From assembly GCA_030668545.1 (NCBI GenBank), contig DAOUTT010000016.1:1-15039 (forward strand): a stretch of 15,039 nucleotides of DNA. Reading direction: 5' to 3'. The notes beneath the pieces were generated by a model. It did not search any database, was not told the origin of the DNA, and saw only the letters and a program-made list of their open reading frames with translations. The first letter of the stretch is position 1. Every line of letters starts with the position of its first letter. Shown here piece by piece: positions 6,940-13,071 of the stretch. The stretch is from Anaerolineales bacterium (GTDB lineage Bacteria > Chloroflexota > Anaerolineae > Anaerolineales > E44-bin32). The translations under genes were made by a program, and so were the position numbers.

Positions 6940-7017
6940 ATTATTGAGGCGGCTGTGATCAATAATACGGAGCTCCAGTTGCCATTTATTGGAGCTCACC
7001 GCAGCAAGAAGCTGCGG
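6940..7017 (+). promoter_or_regulatory. Three consecutive hairpins in the GNAT 5' leader
   Basis: Three perfect inverted repeats lie almost end to end between the terminator and the GNAT ribosome-binding site. They are ATTATTGA/TCAATAAT (6940-6947 with 6959-6966), GAGCTCCA/TGGAGCTC (6970-6977 with 6990-6997) and CCGCAGC/GCTGCGG with loop AAGAA (6999-7005 with 7011-7017). The last ends 8 bases before the AAGG Shine-Dalgarno at 7026. An alternative pairing AATTCG/CGAATT (6926-6931 with 6937-6942) would compete with the first. None has a T-tract, so they are not terminators. They could set translation, mRNA stability or ligand response. I do not recognise a known riboswitch. Confidence 0.5.
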
Positions 7018-7035
7018 ATCAGTTTAAGGTGTGAA

Positions 7036-8052
7036 ATGAAAGAGATATTAAATCTTGATCTGAAGAACCTGGCCTATGCACCCGAAATATCGGGGTTAGC
7101 ATTGCGGGGCTATTCAGGTCCTCAGGAACATGAACGGATCGCCGCCGTCATCCAGCGCTGCTGGGATGCGGATAGCGTGGATGAGGTCATCACTCCCGAC
7201 GACATTACCCGCAGATTCACCCACATGCAGAACTTCGATCCAACGCAGGATGTTCTGCTCGCGGAGATTTGCGGGGATTTAGTCGGCTACGTCCGGATGA
7301 ACTGGCTTCATGAGTCAAACGGCGATGTCATCTTTCGGCACGATGGATGCGTCCTCCCCGAGTGGAGGCGAAAGGGGATTGGATCAACCTTACTTCGTTT
7401 CACTAAGGATCATTTAAAAGGGCTAGCAAACCACGCTCCGAAAGAGGGCTTGCGTTTTTTTGAAGTTTTTGTGGCAGACACCGAGAGCGAGAAGCAGGCT
7501 CTGCTGAAAAGTGCAGGATACCAACCTGTCCGCTTTTTCTTTGAAATGGTACGTCCTCTTGATGCTGATATCCCTGAAATAGCGTTGCCTGAGGGTCTCG
7601 AAATTCGTCCTGCTACTCCCGATCTGTACCGGACCATCTTCGACGCTTCCGAAGAAGCTTTTCAAGACCATTGGGGGCACGTCCCGGCGACAGACTCTGA
7701 ATATCAAGGGTGGGTAAAAAGCCCCTACTTTCAACCCGAGCGCTGGAAAGTCGCCTGGGACAACGGGCAGGTCGCCGGCATGGTCTTGAACTTCATCAAT
7801 GACAAGGAAAATGAACGCTTCAACCGCAAACGAGGTCATACGGAAGATATCAGCGTTCGTCGCCCCTGGCGCAGACGCGGTCTGGCCCGGTCGTTATTGG
7901 CTCAAAGCCTGCAGATGTTAAAAGATGAGGGCATGGAGGAAGCTGCACTAGGGGTGGATACCGACAATCCAAGCGGAGCATTAGGCTTATATGAAAATCT
8001 TGGATTTCAAAATATCAAGCTATGGATGGCCTATCGCAAGCCGATGGTATAA
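7036..8052 (+). CDS. Double-domain GNAT family N-acetyltransferase (copy 1)
   Basis: 338 aa, two GNAT folds in tandem, predicted cytosolic acetyl-CoA-dependent N-acetyltransferase. Domain 1 (about 20-175) has the acetyl-CoA loop RRKGIGSTLL at 111-120. Domain 2 (about 185-335) has VRRPWRRRGLARSLL at 274-288 and LGVDTDNPSGALGLYENLGF at 305-324, a well-preserved motif A/B region. The layout resembles mycothiol-synthase-like and other double-GNAT proteins, but the substrate cannot be inferred. ATG 7036 is chosen because AAGG (7026-7029) precedes it, a perfect terminator blocks all upstream starts, and the resulting length equals that of the paralogue that follows. An upstream in-frame ATG at 6826 should not be used. 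Expression is probably governed by the attenuator at 6690-6858 and the hairpins at 6940-7017. Confidence 0.88.
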   Translation: MKEILNLDLKNLAYAPEISGLALRGYSGPQEHERIAAVIQRCWDADSVDEVITPDDITRRFTHMQNFDPTQDVLLAEICGDLVGYVRMNWLHESNGDVIFRHDGCVLPEWRRKGIGSTLLRFTKDHLKGLANHAPKEGLRFFEVFVADTESEKQALLKSAGYQPVRFFFEMVRPLDADIPEIALPEGLEIRPATPDLYRTIFDASEEAFQDHWGHVPATDSEYQGWVKSPYFQPERWKVAWDNGQVAGMVLNFINDKENERFNRKRGHTEDISVRRPWRRRGLARSLLAQSLQMLKDEGMEEAALGVDTDNPSGALGLYENLGFQNIKLWMAYRKPMV

Positions 8053-8053
8053 A
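8045..8053 (+). promoter_or_regulatory. Extended -10 promoter overlapping the GNAT-1 stop codon
   Basis: TGG-TATAAA (TG 8045-8046, TATAAA 8048-8053), with the TAA stop of copy 1 at 8050-8052 inside the hexamer. The predicted start near 8060 is followed at once by a hairpin, AATATCGAG (8063-8071) with CTCGAGATATT (8081-8091), which has 9 base pairs and a two-base bulge. Copy 2 may therefore be expressed independently of the copy 1 attenuator. Confidence 0.5.
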
Positions 8054-8106
8054 CGAAGTGTGAATATCGAGAGGCACGCACTCGAGATATTTCTACGGTG
8101 AAGAAG

Positions 8107-9123
8107 ATGACCGAACAAAGTTTCACCAAATTCGTAAACGCTGGTTACACGATCCGCCCGGCAAGTCTGGATGACATCGAGGGTTCGGTGGAGATGTTTA
8201 ACCTGAGCTCAAAGGCGATGATCGGCGCTCCCGTGTTTACAGAGGAACGCAACACGAAGGAATGGCAGATGCCGAACTTCGATCTTCAACACGACACCAG
8301 ACTTGTGATTACTTCGACAGGACAAATCATCGGCTGCATCGAGGTGTGGGATGTAGAGAGGCCGCCCGTCCACCCCTGGATTTGGGGCCGCGTCCATCCA
8401 GAGTGGGAAGGCAAAGGCATTGGCACAGCGATGATGGAATGGGCATTGGAACGCGCCCGTGAGGCAATACCCCGCGCTCCCACGGGCGCACGCGTTTCGG
8501 CGCGCTCCGGAACTGTAAATACCTACAATCCAGCGAAGGAATTGCTTCAGAATATGGGCATGAAAGCCATCCGCTATGGATGGGACATGTTGCTCGACTT
8601 TGACGCAGCGCCCCCAGCGCCTGTATGGCCAGAGGGAATCTCAATCCGGACTATACGCCACCCGGAGGATACCGAAGCCGCCTACCGGGCCGACGTCGAT
8701 GCATTCAAGGACTATTGGGGATATATTGAAACCCCCTTTGAAGAGGGATTCAAACAATGGAAACATTACGTTTTTGAAATCCGGAAGCCCGACCCTGCTT
8801 TATGGTTCCTGGCTATGGACGGTGATGAAATTGCCGGCATGGTATCGTGTCGAGCGGAGTCAGATGACGACCCGGACAAGGGTTGGGTGAGTGTCCTTGG
8901 CGTCCGGCGTCCATGGCGACGCCGAGGCCTAGGGTTAGCTTTGTTGAGACAGGTTATTGGCGAATTTTATCACCGTGGGAAACCGCGCGTTGGGTTAGGC
9001 GTTGACTCAAACAATCTCGCCGGCGCGACGAGGTTGTATGAAAAGGCGGGCATGCATGTACAGCGGGAGTATGTCACTTACGAGATCGAACTGCGTCCTG
9101 GGGAGGAACTCCAGAATGAGTGA
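8107..9123 (+). CDS. Double-domain GNAT family N-acetyltransferase (copy 2)
   Basis: 338 aa, paralogue of the preceding gene. Domain 1 has EGKGIGTAMM at 101-110. Domain 2 has VRRPWRRRGLGLALL at 266-280 and LGVDSNNLAGATRLYEKAGM at 297-316, closely matching copy 1. Both copies also share an aromatic DxWG motif before domain 2 (KDYWGYIETP here, DHWGHVPATD in copy 1), so they arose by duplication of a whole double-domain gene. The substrate is unknown; small-molecule or antibiotic acetylation is possible but not shown. ATG 8107 is preferred over GTG 8098: it is preceded by the purine-rich GAAGAAG (weak Shine-Dalgarno), and the length then equals copy 1 exactly. The gap to copy 1 is 54 bases and holds a promoter and a hairpin. 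Confidence 0.88.
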   Translation: MTEQSFTKFVNAGYTIRPASLDDIEGSVEMFNLSSKAMIGAPVFTEERNTKEWQMPNFDLQHDTRLVITSTGQIIGCIEVWDVERPPVHPWIWGRVHPEWEGKGIGTAMMEWALERAREAIPRAPTGARVSARSGTVNTYNPAKELLQNMGMKAIRYGWDMLLDFDAAPPAPVWPEGISIRTIRHPEDTEAAYRADVDAFKDYWGYIETPFEEGFKQWKHYVFEIRKPDPALWFLAMDGDEIAGMVSCRAESDDDPDKGWVSVLGVRRPWRRRGLGLALLRQVIGEFYHRGKPRVGLGVDSNNLAGATRLYEKAGMHVQREYVTYEIELRPGEELQNE

Positions 9124-9184
9124 GAATCCACCAGCGTGCAATCAAACATCACCTGATAAGTTCTTTCCCTCGTTGTATCTCTAC

Positions 9185-9190
9185 TATAAT
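9185..9190 (+). promoter_or_regulatory. -10 element of the HAD hydrolase gene
   Basis: Perfect TATAAT at 9185-9190 in an A/T-rich gap after the GNAT-2 stop. No convincing -35 is seen at the expected distance (TCTTTC). A start near 9197 would give a leader of about 64 nt to ATG 9261. Confidence 0.4.
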
Positions 9191-9260
9191 ATGTGGCAAC
9201 TTAATTAGAGAATAAAAAGGGACAATCCTTTTATCTTTAATGAATTGGAGCAAGGATAGC

Positions 9261-9884
9261 ATGGACAAACCCGTTCCCTTCAAAGCCATCCTCTGGGATC
9301 TAGGAGGCGTCATTCTACGCACCGAGGACTGGGAGCCGCGCCATTGTCTGGACCGGATGCTGGATTTACCGGACGGGAAAATATACGAACTCGTCTTCGA
9401 GAGTGAGATAAGTCGCAAAGCCACTGTAGGCGAAGCCACCAATGACGAACTCTGGATGCAGGTAGGTGATCAGCTCACACTTTCAAGTGATGAATTAACT
9501 CTCGTGAGGGATGAATTCTGGTCAGGCGATCAGATCGATCTGGAATTGATCCGTTTTATCCGCACCCGCAAAACCGAAACAAAAATGGGGCTATTATCCA
9601 ATGGATGGTCTTCCACTCGACGCTTCATCGATGAACGCTGGCATATCACCGATATCTTTGACGACATGATCATTTCTGCCGAGGTAGGCTTAGCAAAGCC
9701 CGACCGGCGGATCTATCAATTAGCCCTTGATCGGTTGGGCGTCGAAGCGGAACAAACCATCTTTATCGACGACTTCGATGAGAACATCCAGGGAGCGCGT
9801 GAACTGGGGATCCGTGGAATCCACTTTCAAGACCCTCAAATCCTCATGGAAGAGTTAAAAGATCTTCTCGACTTCACAGCCTAA
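9261..9884 (+). CDS. HAD family hydrolase, YihX/epoxide-hydrolase-N-like (subfamily IA)
   Basis: 207 aa. ATG 9261 is preceded by AAGGA (9252-9256); an earlier in-frame ATG at 9240 has no such signal. The four HAD motifs are visible: motif I WDLGGVILRTE with nucleophile Asp13, motif II LLSNGW with Ser113, motif III Lys146 in GLAKPDRRIY, and motif IV FIDDFDENIQGARELGI with Asp170/Asp171. The residue two after the nucleophile is Gly15 instead of the usual acid/base Asp. That is typical of the YihX-like branch, many members of which are still sugar-phosphate or nucleotide phosphatases. A helical cap of about 70 residues sits between motifs I and II. The substrate is unknown. It is probably a single-gene unit, since a strong palindrome follows. 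Confidence 0.88.
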   Translation: MDKPVPFKAILWDLGGVILRTEDWEPRHCLDRMLDLPDGKIYELVFESEISRKATVGEATNDELWMQVGDQLTLSSDELTLVRDEFWSGDQIDLELIRFIRTRKTETKMGLLSNGWSSTRRFIDERWHITDIFDDMIISAEVGLAKPDRRIYQLALDRLGVEAEQTIFIDDFDENIQGARELGIRGIHFQDPQILMEELKDLLDFTA

Positions 9885-9920
9885 GCTCTCCATCATCCGA
9901 GAGGACGCAACCCAGACACC

Positions 9921-9947
9921 ATTGCAGAGCTTATAAAGCTCTGCAGT
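9921..9947. repeat. Strong palindrome between the HAD and MFS genes
   Basis: GCAGAGCTT (9924-9932) and AAGCTCTGC (9936-9944) form a perfect 9-bp inverted repeat around ATA. One G-U and two A-T pairs extend it to 12 bp. There is no T-tract after it (AGTTGATAATC follows), so a terminator role for the HAD gene would be atypical. It lies about 25 bases before the -10 of the MFS promoter, where a regulator could bind. A second small inverted repeat, TTGATAATCAA, is at 9947-9957. Confidence 0.6.
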
Positions 9948-9970
9948 TGATAATCAAACTTCAAAACCGC

Positions 9971-9979
9971 TGGTATACT
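9971..9979 (+). promoter_or_regulatory. Extended -10 promoter of the MFS transporter gene
   Basis: TGG-TATACT (TG 9971-9972, TATACT 9974-9979). The predicted start near 9986 gives a leader of about 130 nt. This leader contains a hairpin TATGTGGG/CTCACATA (10043-10050 with 10062-10069) and a CCTCC (10078-10082) that could pair with the G-run at 10098-10102, the only Shine-Dalgarno-like stretch before the ATG. Confidence 0.5.
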
Positions 9980-10117
9980 CAATTTACTATCCTAAAAAGT
10001 TCGTGGCAGAATCGGGGGGTCTTACAGGTGTTGTTTGAAACATATGTGGGTTGATCCAAGTCTCACATACAGAAATGCCTCCGCAGCCTGTTCCAAAGGG
10101 GGACACGAAGCTTCCAT

Positions 10118-11353
10118 ATGAATAAATCAATACAACCGTTGCTTTCTCGCAAAATGATCCTCTTTCTCATCGGACTCACTTTCGCCGAGGCGACGCGGGC
10201 GATGACCGCAGTTCAGATTCCGGTCTTCTTGCGTGAAATCGGAGCGAGCGTCAGTCAGGTCGGTCTTTTTTTTACCCTGACGATGATTGTGCCTCTGGTG
10301 CTCGGGATTTTCGGAGGTTGGATATCTGATTCAATCGGCCGCTTACGGGCGATCTTATTCGGGAGTCTTGCGGGGATCCTCGGATACCTCCCGTTCGCAT
10401 TCGCACAGCGCTGGGAAGTGACTCTTATCGGCCCCATCATCCTGGCGGTGGCAACCGGTTTGATCCAGCCATCCTTCCGAGCCTATATTGCTGACACTTG
10501 CCCAACGGAGACCCGCGGCCGTGTTTTCGGACTCAGTAAATCATTTATCACCGCGGCCTGGATCATCACCCCACCCCTGGGCGGCTTCCTGGCAATGAAC
10601 TACGGGGCCCGCACGATGTTTCTCACCGCGGTTTTTCTTTATGGCATCGCCGCCATCATTTTTATGTTCCTTTTACGATCAGAGGAAATGAAGACCACCG
10701 CGCCAGCGGAAAAACCCAGCCTTAAGTCGCTCAAGGAATCTTTCACGCATATCTTCCCGATTGTCTTGGCTGGGGGATTGTTAACCTGGATCATAATTTC
10801 GGAGGGCATTCGTGTCTTCGCTTCGTATCTTTCTTTCAACCTCCTACCAGTTTACCTGAACGATATTGGCCTAATTAACAAACAGGGCCTTGGCTTAATT
10901 GATGGTCTGCATGGCGTCGCCTGGGTTCTCGCTGCCCCAATCGGTGGGTGGCTCTCCGATAAATCGAGCGAACGGAACAGTTTCATGCTTGGTACGGCGA
11001 TTTTCCTCTCCTCGTTCCTTATTTTCATCCTCGCAGAAGGCTTCGAAGTCTTTGCTCTCTCATGGATCATCATGGGGATCGGCGGCGCACTTCTAGACCC
11101 GGCCGTTAATGCGCTCATCGCTCGTGGAGCACCCGCACATCTTCGCGGCGTTGCCTATGCTGTAGTACCGGCAATCATTGGCCTGGTTGCGCTTCCTGCA
11201 CCCTGGATTGGGGGCCAGATCTGGGAAGCCACCAACCCCAAGATACCGTTCCTCGCCACTCTACTCATCGGTTCCCTTGCTCTCATCCCGGCCTGGTTCA
11301 AGCTTCGTGTGCCCGCCGATGAAGGTATCTCCCCAGCGGAACCCACATTATAA
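10118..11353 (+). CDS. Major facilitator superfamily (MFS) transporter
   Basis: 411 aa, about 12 hydrophobic segments in two halves with a central hydrophilic loop (about 185-210, EEMKTTAPAEKPSLKSLKE). The loop 2-3 signature is readable as GGWISDSIGRLRAILFG (about 66-82), and a second copy in the other half reads GGWLSDKSSERNSF (about 276-289). The TRGRVFGLSKSF segment between helices 4 and 5 is typical of MFS exporters of the drug/metabolite type, so efflux is more likely than uptake, but the substrate is unknown. No good Shine-Dalgarno lies at normal distance from ATG 10118; the nearest, AGGGGG, ends 15 bases upstream. The next in-frame Met (10154) has none either. The gene stands alone behind its own promoter. 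Confidence 0.9.
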   Translation: MNKSIQPLLSRKMILFLIGLTFAEATRAMTAVQIPVFLREIGASVSQVGLFFTLTMIVPLVLGIFGGWISDSIGRLRAILFGSLAGILGYLPFAFAQRWEVTLIGPIILAVATGLIQPSFRAYIADTCPTETRGRVFGLSKSFITAAWIITPPLGGFLAMNYGARTMFLTAVFLYGIAAIIFMFLLRSEEMKTTAPAEKPSLKSLKESFTHIFPIVLAGGLLTWIIISEGIRVFASYLSFNLLPVYLNDIGLINKQGLGLIDGLHGVAWVLAAPIGGWLSDKSSERNSFMLGTAIFLSSFLIFILAEGFEVFALSWIIMGIGGALLDPAVNALIARGAPAHLRGVAYAVVPAIIGLVALPAPWIGGQIWEATNPKIPFLATLLIGSLALIPAWFKLRVPADEGISPAEPTL

Positions 11354-11423
11354 AAATTCTTGATATCCAGATCTCCTGCCTGGCGAATGAAATCCCGAAG
11401 GTAATAGGTTTTATAAAAGTTTA

Positions 11424-11439
11424 GCTCCCGTATGGGAGC
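11424..11439 (+). terminator. Possible terminator of the MFS gene
   Basis: GCTCCC (11424-11429), loop GTAT and GGGAGC (11434-11439) make a perfect 6-bp stem 71 bases after the MFS stop. The run after it is pyrimidine-rich (ATCTCCTTC), not a clean T-tract, and the bases before it are A-rich, so it would work somewhat better on the opposite strand. A weak candidate. Confidence 0.35.
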
Positions 11440-11773
11440 ATCTCCTTCACAAGCTCTTTACTTTATTCTTGAAAGAATTATTAAAGGGGTGAGCCCCCTG
11501 CCATTCAGCGGGCGGCCGGCATTGCCGCGTTCGCCGGTTGGTCCCAACTTCTTCGCCGCAGCGAAAGGGCGTTCCTCCAGTCGGTCGGCGCATTCATCAT
11601 GATCGCCGAAATAAGCTGGTGATCAGTCAGATTGGCCAGAGGTTGCCACGGCTTACTGGGACGTGCAGCCCATAGATGGCCTGAGGCTCATTACACCTTC
11701 ACTTTAGACACCTCGCGCCTAAGAGTCAATCAGCGATACGCTTAAAAATATCCAACGCTCACCTGCCTCATGA

Positions 11774-12036
11774 AATATCACAGCAAGTTTGGGCGATAAT
11801 CTCGATGATTTAATTATCACCTTTAGAACAACGGATGGCGCGGTGCGGATCTGGAAGCTACCATGGGGGTGCCACCACAGATTACAATCCCGCATGAAGA
11901 TCATCACAACTATGGGTGGTTCACGGGCATCAGTATCGAAAACGACCAAATGGTGTTGTTAATCATACGGTGCTGGTTTTTCGTTTCGGCTGAGCACCAC
12001 TCGATTGTTGAACTCTCCAATAGCGGCATGCAGTAA
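11774..12036 (+). pseudogene. Probable decayed coding fragment, frameshifted
   Basis: Frame 2 from about 11774 reads NLDDLIITFRTTDGAVRIWK with no start. Frame 1 from about 11827, with an ATG at 11863, continues to a TAA at 12034 and contains ITIPHEDHHNYGWFTGISIE. The two look like pieces of one beta-rich protein joined by a frameshift near 11855. No ribosome-binding site precedes the ATG. I do not recognise the family. The same bases also give a minus-strand open frame (11719-11949), so chance remains possible. Confidence 0.25.
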
Positions 12037-12107
12037 ATTGAGAGCACGTTGAAACCGAGAAACACTGATCCGCGTTAATATTAGTGATCCACCAGGAGAA
12101 TACATCC

Positions 12108-13022
12108 ATGAGCCCTCGTGTGAAATTGATCTTCAACCCCCTTGCTGACCGGGGACGGTCCTCAGATCTCGAAACATCTGTGCAGCACATCATCGACAAA
12201 CACGACGGTGCAGAATGGTCCACAACCGAATACCACACCCACGCAATCGAAATCGCTGAGCAGGCCGCGCAAGATGGCTTCGATATCGTCGTCGCCATTG
12301 GCGGCGATGGCACCGTCCACGAAGTTGTCAATGGTTTGATGCGAGTCCCCGAAGATCAGAGGCCATTACTCGGTTCAGTGCCAATTGGCTCTGGTAATGA
12401 TTTTTCTGCAAATGTCGGAGTAGCGGAGAAAATTGAGGCTGCACTCGAGCGAGTCTTCAACGGGGAGACAAAGACCATCGACATAGGCTTGGTCACGGAT
12501 GGTTCGGGTCGATCAGAGTACTGGAACAACACGATCGGAATTGGTTTTGACGCCGCGGTTACGGTTTATTCCTATGAAATCACTCGGTTGCAGGGATTCA
12601 CGCTGTATCTCTGGGCGGTGATAAAAACGATCTTTCTCCACCACCACGCGCCCAGAATGAAGATCATTACGGACCAGGAAGAGATCGATGATGATGTCCT
12701 CATGTTCGTCGCCGGCAACGGACCCAGGGAAGGCGGCGGCTTCCATGTCGCCCCGGATGCTATCTTCGACGATGGCTTATTTCACTACGCAATGATTGAA
12801 AATGTGTCCCGCCCGATGATGTTCCGCTTGATCCCGGAAGTGATGAATGGCACCCACGGTAGGTTCAAGACGGTTCGAATGGGTCACTTCAGCGAACTGC
12901 AATTGACGTCTGAGGAGCCTGTAACTATCCATCTGGATGGCGAGGTCTTCGCCGGGTTCGATTCCACTGTAACCGAAATTCAGATCAAGGTCCTTCCGAA
13001 CGCCTTACGTGTTGTCATCTAG
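12108..13022 (+). CDS. Diacylglycerol kinase family lipid kinase (YegS/DgkB-like)
   Basis: 304 aa. Members of this family phosphorylate diacylglycerol or related lipids with ATP at the inner face of the membrane. Motifs: an N-terminal strand with LIFNPLADRG (7-16), the nucleotide-binding GGDGTVHEVVNG (65-76), PIGSGNDFS (92-100) and the C-terminal beta domain with DDGLF (221-225) and LDGEVF (276-281), which supplies the metal and catalytic acidic residues. ATG 12108 is chosen because AGGAG (12094-12098) lies 9 bases upstream; the GTG at 12084 has none. The motifs are complete, so it should be active. Lipid specificity (diacylglycerol, phosphatidylglycerol, sphingoid base) cannot be told from sequence. 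A 49-base gap separates it from the next gene. Confidence 0.9.
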   Translation: MSPRVKLIFNPLADRGRSSDLETSVQHIIDKHDGAEWSTTEYHTHAIEIAEQAAQDGFDIVVAIGGDGTVHEVVNGLMRVPEDQRPLLGSVPIGSGNDFSANVGVAEKIEAALERVFNGETKTIDIGLVTDGSGRSEYWNNTIGIGFDAAVTVYSYEITRLQGFTLYLWAVIKTIFLHHHAPRMKIITDQEEIDDDVLMFVAGNGPREGGGFHVAPDAIFDDGLFHYAMIENVSRPMMFRLIPEVMNGTHGRFKTVRMGHFSELQLTSEEPVTIHLDGEVFAGFDSTVTEIQIKVLPNALRVVI

Positions 13023-13056
13023 AGTGGATAACCTTCTCAAAAAAACATAAACGTTG

Positions 13057-13062
13057 TAGATT
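13057..13062 (+). promoter_or_regulatory. Weak -10-like element before the helicase-associated gene
   Basis: TAGATT at 13057-13062, preceded directly by TG, ends 9 bases before ATG 13072. No Shine-Dalgarno is present. As with rarA, this could give a leaderless transcript. The match is modest, and readthrough from the lipid kinase gene is an alternative. Confidence 0.3.
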
Positions 13063-13071
13063 CCACTCCGT

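Larger units (their letters stand above)
11354..12107. other. Gene-free stretch of about 750 bases with decayed-looking fragments
   Basis: No intact gene is supported here. The first 130 bases are A/T-rich and hold two small hairpins (11424-11439 and 11486-11497). The part 11486-11700 is distinctly G/C-richer and on the minus strand has an open frame of about 60 codons (11505-11687) without a usable start. The part 11770-12036 holds overlapping open pieces in two + frames. Base composition shifts within the stretch suggest remnants of former genes or an insertion. I recognise no transposase, terminal repeats or tRNA. Confidence 0.5.

Noticed and set aside
6826..7035. N-terminal 70-residue extension of the first GNAT protein
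   Set aside because: It runs through a perfect intrinsic terminator and three hairpins, has no Shine-Dalgarno and makes the protein longer than its paralogue.
11719..11949. 76-codon open frame on the minus strand
   Set aside because: It begins with TTG and has no Shine-Dalgarno. The same bases are better read, though still weakly, as decayed + strand pieces.
12084..12107. GTG start for the lipid kinase
   Set aside because: ATG 12108 follows AGGAG and matches the usual N-terminus of the family.
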